DNA of 64,000 nucleotides from Jiulongibacter sediminis (GTDB lineage Bacteria > Bacteroidota > Bacteroidia > Cytophagales > Spirosomataceae): positions 186,001-250,000 of the forward strand of contig NZ_LGTQ01000013.1 in the NCBI RefSeq assembly GCF_001306455.1. Direction: 5' to 3'. The notes beneath the pieces are model-generated. The model ran no database searches, had not been told where the DNA came from, and saw nothing but the letters and a program-made list of their open reading frames with translations. Both the position numbers and the translations under genes were made by a program. Below, one piece after another: positions 1 through 8,091 of the stretch (within the stretch, counting starts at the first letter, position 1; every line of letters begins with the position of its first letter).

Positions 1-10
1 GGGCTGCAAA
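1..10 (-). promoter_or_regulatory. Possible core promoter at left edge, reading out of the window
   Basis: Read on the minus strand the first bases give TTTGCAGCCC preceded by TTAC, close to the Bacteroidota -7 element TAnnTTTG. The same TTTGCAGCC string sits in front of rpsT, rplU, yceD and panD in this window. It would drive a gene beyond the left edge. The -7 match has one mismatch, so this is tentative. Confidence 0.35.
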
Positions 11-39
11 GTAAACGCTTTAGGATCGAATATGAAAGA

Positions 40-1104
40 TTAATCTGCCATTTCGCCTCTCAGATTTTTCTGAAGAAGACTTTCTATTTCTGCTTTGGGC
101 AGGTTTTGACCCAACAGGAACATTAGTTTTGTCAAAGCGGCCTCTGTAGTCAGGTCTTTTCCACTGATGACGCCAATATTTTGTAAACCGAGCCCTGTAG
201 CATAGTCCTGTTGTCTCACGCTACCTCCCTGGCACTGAGAAACATTTAGAATAATGATGCCATCGTTTGAGGCTGCCTTTAGGACTCTTAGGAAACCCTC
301 ATTGCTACTTGCATTGCCTGAACCATAAGTTTCAAGTACAAGAGCTTTTAAGTCCTTGATTTTGAGCATTTCAGCTAGCATTTCATTGCTTAGGCCAGGG
401 AAAAGTTTGATAATCAAAACCCTGGTGTCGAGCTGATGATAAACTGTGAAAGGGCCTGAGGGTTTTTGGAATAAATAGGGGTAGTTGTACTCACAATAAA
501 CACCCACTTCTGCCAGCATGGGATAGTTCTCCGATTGAAAAGCATCAAACTGTGAACTCTCTTGTTTTTTTGCCCGGTTACCTCTCAAAAGCCGCCCATT
601 GAAATAGATACAAACTTCATGAAGGATCGGTTGATTCTCTTTTTGATCAGCGGCCAACTCTATAGCCGTAATCATGTTTTCACGGGCATCTGTTCGGGCA
701 ACGCCTAAAGAAAGTTGGGCACCAGTGAATATGACAGGTTTACCGAGGTTCTCAAATAAAAAGCTAAGGGCAGAGGCCGTGTAAGCCATAGTGTCAGTGC
801 CATGCAGAATCACAAAGCCGTCATACTCGTCATATTTCTGCTCAATCAGAGAGGCGAGATCCAACCATATTTCTGGTCGCATGTCGGATGAGTCAATGGG
901 CGGTTCAATGGGAATAACGGTAATCTCAGCCTGCACACGATTAAGCTCAGGAATGTGGCGGCTTAGCTGCTCAAAATTCATTGGAACTAGCGTATGATCT
1001 TCCTGATCATAAATCATTCCCAAGGTGCCACCCGTGTAAATCACCAGAATTTTTGCCGTGGCTAAACCTGAGATATTTTCAATATGATATTCCTTATGCC
1101 CCAT
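40..1104 (-). CDS. ansA: Type I L-asparaginase
   Basis: Hydrolyses L-asparagine to aspartate and ammonia. The 354-residue length fits the cytoplasmic type I family. Both nucleophile motifs are visible: YTGGTLGM at residues 23-30 (Thr24 or Thr27) and HGTDTMAYT at 101-109, which carries the Thr-Asp pair. The C-terminal QGGSVRQQDYATG region is also typical. No signal peptide is present. The gene lies one base downstream of the small TPR gene at 1106-1435 on the same strand, so the two are probably co-transcribed. The product assignment is firm; whether the enzyme serves nitrogen supply or regulation cannot be seen here. Confidence 0.93.
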   Translation of the reverse strand: MGHKEYHIENISGLATAKILVIYTGGTLGMIYDQEDHTLVPMNFEQLSRHIPELNRVQAEITVIPIEPPIDSSDMRPEIWLDLASLIEQKYDEYDGFVILHGTDTMAYTASALSFLFENLGKPVIFTGAQLSLGVARTDARENMITAIELAADQKENQPILHEVCIYFNGRLLRGNRAKKQESSQFDAFQSENYPMLAEVGVYCEYNYPYLFQKPSGPFTVYHQLDTRVLIIKLFPGLSNEMLAEMLKIKDLKALVLETYGSGNASSNEGFLRVLKAASNDGIIILNVSQCQGGSVRQQDYATGLGLQNIGVISGKDLTTEAALTKLMFLLGQNLPKAEIESLLQKNLRGEMAD

Positions 1105-1105
1105 G

Positions 1106-1435
1106 TTACCAGTCTTCAGCTTCGTCTTTCATTCGTTGAAATGCTCCTTTCAGCTCTTTGAGTATTTTATCATTTTCTTGTTTTGTTGCTAGAGAAATTC
1201 CCTCTAAATAGATTTTTTCAGCCTCTTCATAATTTTCATTCTCTGTGAGAATGCCGCCCAACTGATAGTATGTAGGCAGATAGTTAGAGTGCTCATTTTT
1301 AATATTTGTCAAAAGTGTTAGAGCTTCTGATTGGTCAATATTCATGTACTCCATGGCCAAAGCATATTTATTGAACGGCTCATTCGGCTCTTCTGCTACC
1401 AACTGCTTCAAAATTTTCAAACGGGCTTCTTGCAT
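1106..1435 (-). CDS. Small tetratricopeptide-repeat protein
   Basis: A 109-residue soluble protein made almost wholly of helical repeats. Pairs such as 'NKYALAMEYMN' and 'PTYYQLGGILTENENYEEAEKIYLEGI' have the small/large residue spacing of TPR units (A, Y, G, A at canonical positions); roughly two to three repeats fit. TPR folds mediate protein-protein contact, but no partner can be named. It is the first gene of a probable two-gene unit with asparaginase and is divergent from etfB across an 81-base gap that holds a perfect palindrome. There is no export signal. Confidence 0.75.
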   Translation of the reverse strand: MQEARLKILKQLVAEEPNEPFNKYALAMEYMNIDQSEALTLLTNIKNEHSNYLPTYYQLGGILTENENYEEAEKIYLEGISLATKQENDKILKELKGAFQRMKDEAEDW

Positions 1436-1456
1436 TGCTTTCGTCGCTTCCTTAGA

Positions 1457-1487
1457 TTTGTAATGTTATGCATGCATAACAATTTTG
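1457..1487 (+). promoter_or_regulatory. etfB promoter with an 18-bp perfect palindrome in the spacer
   Basis: Positions 1464-1481 read TGTTATGCATGCATAACA, which equals its own reverse complement. A TTTG at 1457-1460 and CAATTTTG at 1480-1487 are 19 bases apart, matching the -33 and -7 spacing of Bacteroidota sigma-A promoters, although the first base of the -7 is C rather than T. The alternative -7 is TAGATTTG at 1453-1460, which would put the palindrome at the transcription start. In either case a protein bound to the palindrome would block polymerase. The binding protein is unknown. Confidence 0.55.
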
Positions 1488-1515
1488 ATCATTTCAACGC
1501 TAACATAACATAAAT

Positions 1516-2250
1516 ATGAATATACTGGTTTGCATTTCGAGTGTTCCTGACACTACCGCGAAAATTACTTTTAAGGATGATAATACAACTTTTAATAAAG
1601 ACGGTGTGACTCATATCATCGGGCCTTATGATGACTATGCTTTGGCAAGAGCCATTGAACTCAAAGAGGAATTGGGTGGTACGGTAACAGTTCTTAATGT
1701 AGGAACAGCCGAGACTGAGCCTCAAATAAGGAAGGCCTTGGCTATCGGGGCCGATGAGGCGATTCGTGTAGATGCTGAACCGACGGATTCGTTTTTTGTT
1801 GCGGAGCAAATCGCTGCAGTTGCCAAAGAAAATTCATATGATCTGATTATGATGGGTCGGGAGACCACCGATTATAATTCAGGAGTTGTTCATGGTATTG
1901 TAGGTCAATTGCTTGGTATGCCTTCACTTTCTCCGGTTATGGAACTTAATATTGATGGTAATACAGCTAAAATTTCAAGGGAAATTGAAGGTGGAAAGGA
2001 AAAGCTTGAAGCTACTTTACCTTTAATACTTGGCTGTCAAGAGCCTATTGCCGAATGGAAAATTGCCAGCATGCGAGGTATTATGACCGCTCGTAAAAAG
2101 CCTTTGAACGTAAGGCCAGCTGTGGGTGAAGGACTAACTTCGGTAAGTTCTTACAGTTTGCCCCCAGAAAAAGGCGATTGCAAAATGATACCGGCTGAAG
2201 AAGCCGAGAAGTTGATTGATTTGCTTCAGAATGAGGCAAAAGTGCTCTAA
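1516..2250 (+). CDS. etfB: Electron transfer flavoprotein, beta subunit
   Basis: The small subunit of the heterodimeric ETF that accepts electrons from acyl-CoA and other dehydrogenases. At 244 residues it has the family's usual length. It begins MNILVCISSVPDTTAKI, and carries the typical 'IMMGRETTDYNSGVVHGIVGQLLGMPSLSPV' type stretch around residues 112-142 (adenine-nucleotide-fold binding of AMP). etfA follows after 33 bases, so the two form an operon. No signal peptide. Control is probably through the palindrome in the promoter. An ETF:quinone oxidoreductase gene is not present in the window. Confidence 0.95.
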   Translation: MNILVCISSVPDTTAKITFKDDNTTFNKDGVTHIIGPYDDYALARAIELKEELGGTVTVLNVGTAETEPQIRKALAIGADEAIRVDAEPTDSFFVAEQIAAVAKENSYDLIMMGRETTDYNSGVVHGIVGQLLGMPSLSPVMELNIDGNTAKISREIEGGKEKLEATLPLILGCQEPIAEWKIASMRGIMTARKKPLNVRPAVGEGLTSVSSYSLPPEKGDCKMIPAEEAEKLIDLLQNEAKVL

Positions 2251-2283
2251 ATCTTTATTCAACAAACCTAAAAAACGAAAACA

Positions 2284-3249
2284 ATGTCAGTATTAATATT
2301 TGCAGAATTAGAAGAAGGGAAAATAAAGAAGACCTCTCTGGAGGCTATTTATTATGGTAGCAAAGTGGCGGAAATGACCGGTGGTGAAACGGTGGTCCTG
2401 GCCATCGGTGAAGCGGATTCCGCGGAGCTGGAAACTGCGGGAGCCTACGGTGCGGTTAAAGTCATGCATGCCGGCGGGCAAGAACTGAAAGAAGCCAATA
2501 TAGTCGCTTATGCTGATACGCTGACTTCGGCTGCCACTCAAATTGGAGCCAAGGTGATAGTAACGGCTAAATCATCCCTGGCTGATGCGGTAACGGCAAG
2601 AACAGCTGGAGCTTTGAAGGCAGGTGTGGCAGGTAATGTGACAGAGTTGCCTGATCTTTCAAATGGTTTTGAGGTCATCAGAAGCGTGTTTACAGGAAAA
2701 GCTTTTGCAAAAACATCCATAAATTCGGAGGTAAAAGTTCTGGCGATAAAGAAAAACGCAATTACGCCGGAAATCTCAGGAAACAAAGCGGCTGTCGAAG
2801 ACTTTATGGCTCCTGTAAGTGAAGAGGCTGGCAAAGCTAAAGTTATTAAAACATTGAAAGAAACCGGTACGGTATCACTACCTGAAGCCGACCTGGTGGT
2901 TTCTGGTGGACGAGGTATGAAGGGACCTGAGCATTGGCAGCCTTTACTTGACCTGGCCGAAGCCCTGGGAGCCACAACGGCCTGTTCAAAACCAGTTTCT
3001 GATATGGACTGGAGACCTCATCACGAGCATGTGGGTCAAACCGGTGTCAAGATTGCTCCAAATCTTTATATCGCCTGTGGTATCTCGGGTGCCATTCAAC
3101 ATTTGGCCGGAGTAAACTCATCGAAGGTTATTGTGGTAATAAACACTGACCCTGAAGCACCATTCTTTAAGGCGGCTGATTACGGAATTGTGGGCGATGC
3201 CTTTGAAGTTCTTCCAAAATTAACGGCGGCTGTTAAGGCTTTGAAGTAG
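2284..3249 (+). CDS. etfA: Electron transfer flavoprotein, alpha subunit
   Basis: The FAD-carrying subunit of ETF. The 321-residue protein has an N-terminal nucleotide-fold domain, then the C-terminal FAD domain recognisable from 'VVSGGRGMKGPEHW' (about residues 205-218), 'SDMDWRPHHEHVGQTG', 'YIACGISGAIQHLAG' and 'VINTDPEAPFFKAADYG'. It is the second gene of etfBA and is followed 25 bases after the stop by a strong hairpin terminator. Length and motif order are normal, with no sign of bifurcating-type extensions. Confidence 0.95.
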   Translation: MSVLIFAELEEGKIKKTSLEAIYYGSKVAEMTGGETVVLAIGEADSAELETAGAYGAVKVMHAGGQELKEANIVAYADTLTSAATQIGAKVIVTAKSSLADAVTARTAGALKAGVAGNVTELPDLSNGFEVIRSVFTGKAFAKTSINSEVKVLAIKKNAITPEISGNKAAVEDFMAPVSEEAGKAKVIKTLKETGTVSLPEADLVVSGGRGMKGPEHWQPLLDLAEALGATTACSKPVSDMDWRPHHEHVGQTGVKIAPNLYIACGISGAIQHLAGVNSSKVIVVINTDPEAPFFKAADYGIVGDAFEVLPKLTAAVKALK

Positions 3250-3273
3250 AGTTAATTACACCGTTTAATCAAT

Positions 3274-3304
3274 AAAAGCCCTCACCTTAGGTGAGGGCTT
3301 TTTC
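3274..3304 (+). terminator. Rho-independent terminator of etfBA
   Basis: The stem AAAGCCCTCACC / GGTGAGGGCTTT with loop TTA is followed by a T run. Its core CTCACCTTAGGTGAGGG (3281-3297) recurs exactly at 4713-4729, where the T run is lost. Confidence 0.9.
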
Positions 3305-3372
3305 ATCTTTGATTCCTTGAGTTCTTTCTGCAGGGGGTGTAGGTTTAGGTAAATTTTTAAGCCATTAAAGTG

Positions 3373-4524
3373 ATGAAAATAAGACTATTCGTTCTCTCCT
3401 TCTTCCTAATGAACCTATTTGCCTGTTCAAAAGTAGAAGTAGCTCAGAATGATCCCGACAATAACAATTCGGATGAAACTGCAAATATGATCCCCGATAA
3501 ATATGAATTATTTCTTTCAATAGGGACTCCTTCAGAAACAAATTTAGATAGTTTGGTGTTCGAGGAGTTTTTCTTTGATTTGGAAGCAAATCAAAGAAAT
3601 GCTAAGCTTGGAAGCTTTTTTGAAGAAGAACTTCCAGAAATATTTCACTCCTATCTTGTGTATACAGATGATTGTGAATTTGTCGCTGCAGAGTTTTCTT
3701 TCGCTTTGAAGAAAACGGGAGGAGAATCTAATCAAATAGAGCTTTTTGGATTCAAAGTTCCCAATTTACCCTCTGATCTAGAGATCATTGATACCAAAAC
3801 AAACCAACCAATAGTTCAGAACGAATATTATAACTTTGAAATCGATCCAAATGATTTGTCGCAATCAAATTATACAATCTCACTGAAACCGAAATGTGAG
3901 GTTGAGTTATCGAAAGATTCAATTGAGAAAATAAAGGAGGAACAGTTTAAGATGGAGCTTTGGAAAAACAATGAGAGAGAGCTGATTGATTTCTCCCAAA
4001 AGATTAAACTAGAGAAGTCCATACCAATAGCAAGATTTTCAATGGTTGAGTTTTCAAATTTTAAACAAGGTGTGAGAAATACAGATGATAAAGAAATAAG
4101 TTTTGAATTTTATGAGTCTAAAAGTCAAATTATCGTTGATAGAATACATACTTATTCAAAGGACCTTTGCTCGCAGCCACTTGCTGCGTTTAACTTCAGT
4201 CTGAGTAATGAATATCTCACTTCTCGTAAAACTAAAATACATTCTGTTGATTTGTCGTCAGTAAGAATTGCAATTGAGCCTGAAAAAAGAGGGACGATTG
4301 ATATTGTTCATTATCCTATAGAAGGTGAGGAAGGAAGGACTGCCTTTCAGGTAGAAGTATCATTTAATTGTGGCTCAACCGATGATGTGGAGAAGGAATA
4401 TAAAATAAATATCTATCGTACTGGGACCGAGCAGGATGGAGAAATAATTGAGCGTGGAGAACGACTTTTTTGTAGTATTCCATTGTTGGTTAAGCTAGAT
4501 GTTCAAGGTGCTCCTGGAGGCTAA
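3373..4524 (+). CDS. Lipoprotein of unknown function, paralogue of the gene at 4803
   Basis: A predicted outer-membrane or periplasmic lipoprotein of 383 residues. The N-terminus is a short hydrophobic signal ending in a lipobox (MNLFAC, Cys about residue 18). I take the ATG at 3373; an adjacent upstream GTG would add one residue. No known domain is recognised. The mature part looks beta-rich and has two segments alike in spacing, each ending in an isolated Cys ('TDDCEF', 'KPKCEV', 'SKDLCSQ', 'FNCGS'). The motif DRIHTYSKDLCSQ matches DRIHLIGKDACSQ in the gene at 4803, showing the two are duplicates. Its stop codon overlaps the stop of a convergent nuclease-gene remnant. Confidence 0.7.
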   Translation: MKIRLFVLSFFLMNLFACSKVEVAQNDPDNNNSDETANMIPDKYELFLSIGTPSETNLDSLVFEEFFFDLEANQRNAKLGSFFEEELPEIFHSYLVYTDDCEFVAAEFSFALKKTGGESNQIELFGFKVPNLPSDLEIIDTKTNQPIVQNEYYNFEIDPNDLSQSNYTISLKPKCEVELSKDSIEKIKEEQFKMELWKNNERELIDFSQKIKLEKSIPIARFSMVEFSNFKQGVRNTDDKEISFEFYESKSQIIVDRIHTYSKDLCSQPLAAFNFSLSNEYLTSRKTKIHSVDLSSVRIAIEPEKRGTIDIVHYPIEGEEGRTAFQVEVSFNCGSTDDVEKEYKINIYRTGTEQDGEIIERGERLFCSIPLLVKLDVQGAPGG

Positions 4525-4595
4525 TCATTCGTCTCCCTCCTCACATTCAAAATTCGCTGAAGTCCGCCTTTTAGAGGGCGGGCTTCTTTTTTGTC
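4521..4595 (-). pseudogene. Remnant of the 3' end of a nuclease/phospholipase C-like gene
   Basis: Read on the minus strand this stretch encodes KKEARPLKGGLQRILNV then RRETND and a TAG stop. The intact gene at 5886-6863 ends with EEAELRKAWLQRILNV then RREADD and a stop. The match of LQRILNVRRE plus the shared EA start and acidic end is too close for chance, and the nucleotide sequences align with few gaps over about 75 bases. Similarity ends near 4595 and there is no upstream reading frame, so the rest of the copy has been deleted. The stop overlaps the stop of the lipoprotein gene by two bases, as in the intact copy where the two stops abut. Confidence 0.75.
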
Positions 4596-4712
4596 TGAAT
4601 TTGGAAGAGCTAGATTTAAATTAAACGAAGAGAAGCTTCAAAAACGATAAAATATCTTATGCTGCTGAAGCAGTTGAAAAATAGAGTGTTATGCCATTAG
4701 ATAAATTTGAAC

Positions 4713-4729
4713 TCTCACCTTAGGTGAGG
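4713..4729. repeat. Copy of the etfBA terminator hairpin lacking its T run
   Basis: CTCACCTTAGGTGAGGG is identical to 3281-3297. It is followed by catattattt rather than a T run, so it is unlikely to end transcription well. It marks the left boundary of the second unit of the tandem duplication. The bases just before it (4640-4690) weakly resemble the end of etfA including an in-frame TAG, which would fit a unit that began inside etfA, but this part is not conclusive. Confidence 0.6.
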
Positions 4730-4802
4730 GCATATTATTTATAATATCCTTTTAGTTAGTCGCTTGTAAGTATAAGTTTGTCACAAAAGAAATACTTGCT
4801 TT

Positions 4803-5885
4803 ATGAAAAAAGGAATAAAAATATTTCCGCTTTTGAGTCTGATCTTTTTGGTGGCCCTACTCTTTCAATGTGCTAAAGAAGAAGTGCCGGATAATGGTCA
4901 GAAGCCGAATGAAGATCCCACAGATGAGGTATACGAAATTGAAGTTCAGGCTACAGGTTTCTTCAGTGATTTTCCTGACTCGCTAACCACCAAATCATAT
5001 CAGTTTGAGTGGAGGAATTCGGAGTTGACGAATAAGAGTCGAAGAGGACCAAACAATGAATCTTTGGAAGATGTTACTCAGAAGGTTTTATTTGGTTTTA
5101 AGCCTTGTGATGCTCCACCCGTGGAGTTTTATTGTAGTGTAAGGAAGGTTTCAGGTGAGAGCTTAACGCTTGATGACCTGGAAATAAACTTAAGCGGAAT
5201 TTCTCAATATTGGGAAATATCCATAAACAATGCTGACTATATGATGCCAGAGGGATTGGTTCCACAGTTTATTGTCAATGGTGATTTGGCGGAGCTTAAT
5301 ATGAAACTGAGGCCATCCTGCTCTATGCCACCCCCTCTTGTAGATATTTTTCAAGAAGAAAATTCAGTGCAGCAGGATATTGCTATAAGTATCAGTAGTG
5401 CTAATGTGGATGAACTGGTTAGCTTTCGACAGAAAATAATACCTGAAGTTGAAAGTCCTACAGTTATTGTAAGCATGCTCAAATATAGTAATCGCTCTCA
5501 ACCAGCGGAGGAAATCAGCCTTCCATTAGGTAATAAATTTGAGGTTAGGGCCGGGGAACTGGTAACAAATAATCAAATTTTAATTCTAGATAGAATACAC
5601 CTAATTGGTAAGGATGCGTGTAGTCAAGGGCTAGGAGTGCTAAAATTTACCTACAAATTGCCTAAAGCCTTGGCAATAGGTGATGAAGACTCATATGAGC
5701 TATATGTTGACGTAGAAGGAGAGCATGAAAGTGTAGATGTTAATTTAAGTCAGGATGAGATGAGTGTTGAGTTCTCATTTAACTGTAGTGCACCTCTGGA
5801 TGTCGATACTACGTTTGAGATTTATTTCGGAGCTGATTTAGCATTTGCTCAAATCCCATTGAATTTAGTAGTCGACGTTCAATAA
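4803..5885 (+). CDS. Lipoprotein of unknown function, paralogue of the gene at 3373
   Basis: 360 residues with an N-terminal hydrophobic stretch and a lipobox (LLFQC, Cys about residue 23), so probably lipid-anchored outside the inner membrane. It shares with its neighbour the overall length, an 'IVSMLKYSN' like segment (IARFSMVEFSN in the other copy), the DRIH...KDxCSQ motif and the Cys pattern ('KPCDAPP', 'RPSCSMP', 'FNCSAP'). No database-type domain is recognised. It is convergent with and directly abuts the nuclease-like gene at 5886. It has weak upstream A/T-rich sequence and no clear promoter. A shared function with the nuclease is a guess. Confidence 0.7.
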   Translation: MKKGIKIFPLLSLIFLVALLFQCAKEEVPDNGQKPNEDPTDEVYEIEVQATGFFSDFPDSLTTKSYQFEWRNSELTNKSRRGPNNESLEDVTQKVLFGFKPCDAPPVEFYCSVRKVSGESLTLDDLEINLSGISQYWEISINNADYMMPEGLVPQFIVNGDLAELNMKLRPSCSMPPPLVDIFQEENSVQQDIAISISSANVDELVSFRQKIIPEVESPTVIVSMLKYSNRSQPAEEISLPLGNKFEVRAGELVTNNQILILDRIHLIGKDACSQGLGVLKFTYKLPKALAIGDEDSYELYVDVEGEHESVDVNLSQDEMSVEFSFNCSAPLDVDTTFEIYFGADLAFAQIPLNLVVDVQ

Positions 5886-6863
5886 TCAATCATCCGCCTC
5901 ACGTCTCACATTTAAAATTCGTTGAAGCCAGGCTTTTCGGAGCTCGGCTTCTTCGTTTTTGTCTTCTTCTGTTGACTGATAAGGGCTTGTATTGAGTAAA
6001 TCGGGTTGACCGGCATCCACCCAGCAGGTGAACCAGAAATCACCAACCATTTTGACAGAGCCCCGCATACGACGTTCTACCTGATCATTCAGCATGCGGT
6101 GGTATTTTTCAGAGAATTCTTTTGAATAGTTTCTGATGGTTTGGCCATTTCTCTCAGTTATTGTGAATTTCTTGTCCTGTGGTAGTTTCTGGGTGAGTTC
6201 TTTTTCAAAATACAGGACAGAATCTAAAGCTGCATGCGACTCGCCGACGGCTTTCCAGATGCTTGAATGAATGTTTTCGATGTAATCGGCTCTTCCTAGC
6301 CAAAATGAATATTCATCTGAAAAGAGCTCGGGAAGGCGGCTTTCCCAAAAACCATGAATGCCGTATTGGTCAGTCATTTGACCGTTATAATTTTCAGTGG
6401 TGTGAAGCGGCACATGGGCATCGGCGATATAATGACCTGCATCTGCCGATAACCGAAGGATATTTCTAATATCTTTTTTTGCAAACGCTTCAGTCAATTG
6501 ATACTTCATCCGAACCACCTGCCAGGGAACAATGCCATAGGCCATCAGAGTATCTTCCGTGTATTTTTCAACCGCCTGAGACCATGAAAGTGTTTTCAAA
6601 TCTTCCTGAACATCAAGTGGGTAAACATCCAGATCAATATAGTGCCTTGGAGCCTCACCTTCCACAGCATATCTTCTTCGGTCAGGGTTTACAGCGTTCT
6701 CAGTGATGTAGACTATATTTTGTTTGTAAAAGCCAAGAAGCTCGTCAGGTAAAGTATAGACCGCTAGTCGATTAATCTTCTGATGACCGTAAAAGCCCCA
6801 AACAAACGAGCCCAGTAGTAGAATGATTACAGGGGTCAGGGCAAATGCAAATGATTTTTTCAA
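5886..6863 (-). CDS. S1/P1 nuclease / zinc-dependent phospholipase C-fold protein, exported
   Basis: A 325-residue exported zinc hydrolase of the S1-P1 nuclease/phospholipase C fold. A signal peptide covers about residues 1-21, after which Trp22 and His27 (WGFYGHQ) supply the typical N-terminal zinc ligands. Further ligands fit Asp61, His74 (RHYIDLD), His144/Asp148 (AGHYIADAH), His154 and His170/Glu174 (GIHGFWE). This pattern of three zinc sites is characteristic. The family cleaves single-stranded nucleic acid or phosphodiesters; the natural substrate here is unknown. A fragment of a second copy is present at 4521-4595. Convergent with the lipoprotein gene, with directly adjoining stops. Confidence 0.8.
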   Translation of the reverse strand: MKKSFAFALTPVIILLLGSFVWGFYGHQKINRLAVYTLPDELLGFYKQNIVYITENAVNPDRRRYAVEGEAPRHYIDLDVYPLDVQEDLKTLSWSQAVEKYTEDTLMAYGIVPWQVVRMKYQLTEAFAKKDIRNILRLSADAGHYIADAHVPLHTTENYNGQMTDQYGIHGFWESRLPELFSDEYSFWLGRADYIENIHSSIWKAVGESHAALDSVLYFEKELTQKLPQDKKFTITERNGQTIRNYSKEFSEKYHRMLNDQVERRMRGSVKMVGDFWFTCWVDAGQPDLLNTSPYQSTEEDKNEEAELRKAWLQRILNVRREADD

Positions 6864-6981
6864 ATTGTGTCAATTGTTGGCTTAATCTGCTAAGCTAACT
6901 TATTCGGCCTCAATTACTTCTAATGATTTGAAAAAATGACCTTTTTTTTGAGATAGGTTAGTAAAATGTTTTCAAACTTTT

Positions 6982-6995
6982 TATCTTTGCAGCCC
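6982..6995 (+). promoter_or_regulatory. rpsT promoter, -7 element with TTTGCAGCCC
   Basis: TATCTTTG at 6982-6989 is a perfect TAnnTTTG -7 element and continues as CAGCCC, the same extension seen before rplU, yceD and panD. It lies 35 bases upstream of the rpsT start. The -33 element is not clear; TTAG at 6958-6961 has the right spacing of 20. Confidence 0.7.
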
Positions 6996-7030
6996 GAAAT
7001 AAGAGGAATCGAAAAAATATATAGGAATTA

Positions 7031-7288
7031 ATGGCAAATCATAAGTCAGCTTTAAAGAGAATCAGATCATCAGAAGCTAAGCGTCTGAGAAACAAATATC
7101 AGCACAAAAGCACACGTACAGCTGTAAGAAAGCTACGTGCTATGGCTGATCAGAAAGAAGCAGGTGAGTTTTTCAAAACTGTTTCTTCTATGTTAGATAA
7201 ACTAGCTCGCAAAAATGTTATTCACAAAAATAAAGCAGCAAACATCAAGTCTGCTTTGGCGAAGCACGTGAATAGCCTGGCTGCATAA
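7031..7288 (+). CDS. rpsT: 30S ribosomal protein S20
   Basis: Binds the 5' domain of 16S rRNA early in 30S assembly. The 85-residue, strongly basic, helical protein begins MANHKSALKRIRSSEAKRLRN, the standard S20 start, and has the conserved 'NVIHKNKAANIKSALAKHV' type C-terminal helix. It is a single-gene unit, with a TAnnTTTG promoter 35 bases upstream and a hairpin terminator 27 bases after the stop. Nothing unusual is seen. Confidence 0.97.
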   Translation: MANHKSALKRIRSSEAKRLRNKYQHKSTRTAVRKLRAMADQKEAGEFFKTVSSMLDKLARKNVIHKNKAANIKSALAKHVNSLAA

Positions 7289-7315
7289 GATATTCTCAAA
7301 ATTTTTTTATGAATT

Positions 7316-7350
7316 ACCACTCACTCAGAAGGTGAGTGGTTTTCTGTTTT
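7316..7350 (+). terminator. Terminator of rpsT
   Basis: The stem ACCACTCAC / GTGAGTGGT (7316-7324 and 7332-7340) with a 7-base loop is followed by TTTCTGTTTTT. Confidence 0.8.
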
Positions 7351-7392
7351 TATCGCTGTGGTGATTCAATTTAGTTTGACTAAATTCGATGC

Positions 7393-8091
7393 ATGAATCC
7401 GCCTCCACAGAAATCAACCATTACCACTTGGGCAGAAGAAGATCGCCCCAGAGAGAAACTTCTTCTTCACGGCCGTACTTTTCTGAGTGATTCAGAGATT
7501 ATTGCCATTCTGATCGGGTCTGGTTCGCCAGATAAAACGGCAGTGGAGCTATCCAGAGAAATTCTTGGTCACTATAATAATAATCTTGGTACTCTGGCAA
7601 AAGCTGGTGTAAAAGAACTGATGCAATTCAAGGGTATAGGAGAGGCAAAGGCCATCTCCATTGTAGCTGCTCTGGAGTTAGGAAGAAGGCGTAAAAACAC
7701 GGAGCCGCAAGTGAAAAAAGCCCTGAACGCAGCTTCTGATATTTATGAGCACCTTACACCTTATATGTTGGATTTGCCCCATGAAGAGTTTTGGGCTATT
7801 TTACTAGATAACTCTAACAAGCCAATTAAAACATTCAAAGTGGGAGTAGGTGGTGTATCGGCTGTGGTAGCTGATCCTAAACTGGTACTAAAACCTGCCA
7901 TTGAGTATTTAGCTTCAGCTCTTGTAATTGCCCATAATCATCCCTCAGGAAAGAAAAAGCCCAGCGACGGAGATATATCGTTAACCAGGAAAATCTCAAG
8001 AGCGGTTTCTTTTATTGATGTCAGGTTAATAGATCATTTGATATTTACAGATGACGGCTACTTTAGCTTTGCAAATCACAATCTTTTATGA
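7393..8091 (+). CDS. radC: RadC family JAB/MPN-type protein
   Basis: A 232-residue RadC homologue. The N-terminal half has helix-hairpin-helix like features ('LMQFKGIGEAKAISIVAALELGRR', residues about 76-99). The C-terminal half holds the JAMM metalloprotease motif HNHPSGKKKPSDGD (about residues 183-196). Despite its name, a direct repair role is not established for this family; DNA-linked protease or nuclease activity is suspected. The last four bases overlap the start of the rhodanese gene (ATGA), which implies translational coupling. Confidence 0.9.
   Translation: MNPPPQKSTITTWAEEDRPREKLLLHGRTFLSDSEIIAILIGSGSPDKTAVELSREILGHYNNNLGTLAKAGVKELMQFKGIGEAKAISIVAALELGRRRKNTEPQVKKALNAASDIYEHLTPYMLDLPHEEFWAILLDNSNKPIKTFKVGVGGVSAVVADPKLVLKPAIEYLASALVIAHNHPSGKKKPSDGDISLTRKISRAVSFIDVRLIDHLIFTDDGYFSFANHNLL

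Larger units (their letters stand above)
3274..5960. repeat. Decayed tandem duplication, about 1.4 kb unit
   Basis: The order hairpin - 75 base spacer - lipoprotein gene - nuclease 3' end occurs twice. Hairpin cores are at 3281-3297 and 4713-4729 (17 identical bases), lipoprotein starts at 3373 and 4803 (75 and 73 bases after the hairpin), and nuclease stop codons at 4521 and 5886. The two lipoproteins are paralogues, and the first nuclease copy is reduced to about 25 codons. Repeat units are diverged, so the event is old. What is seen is the order and similarity; a duplication followed by deletion is the inference. Confidence 0.75.
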
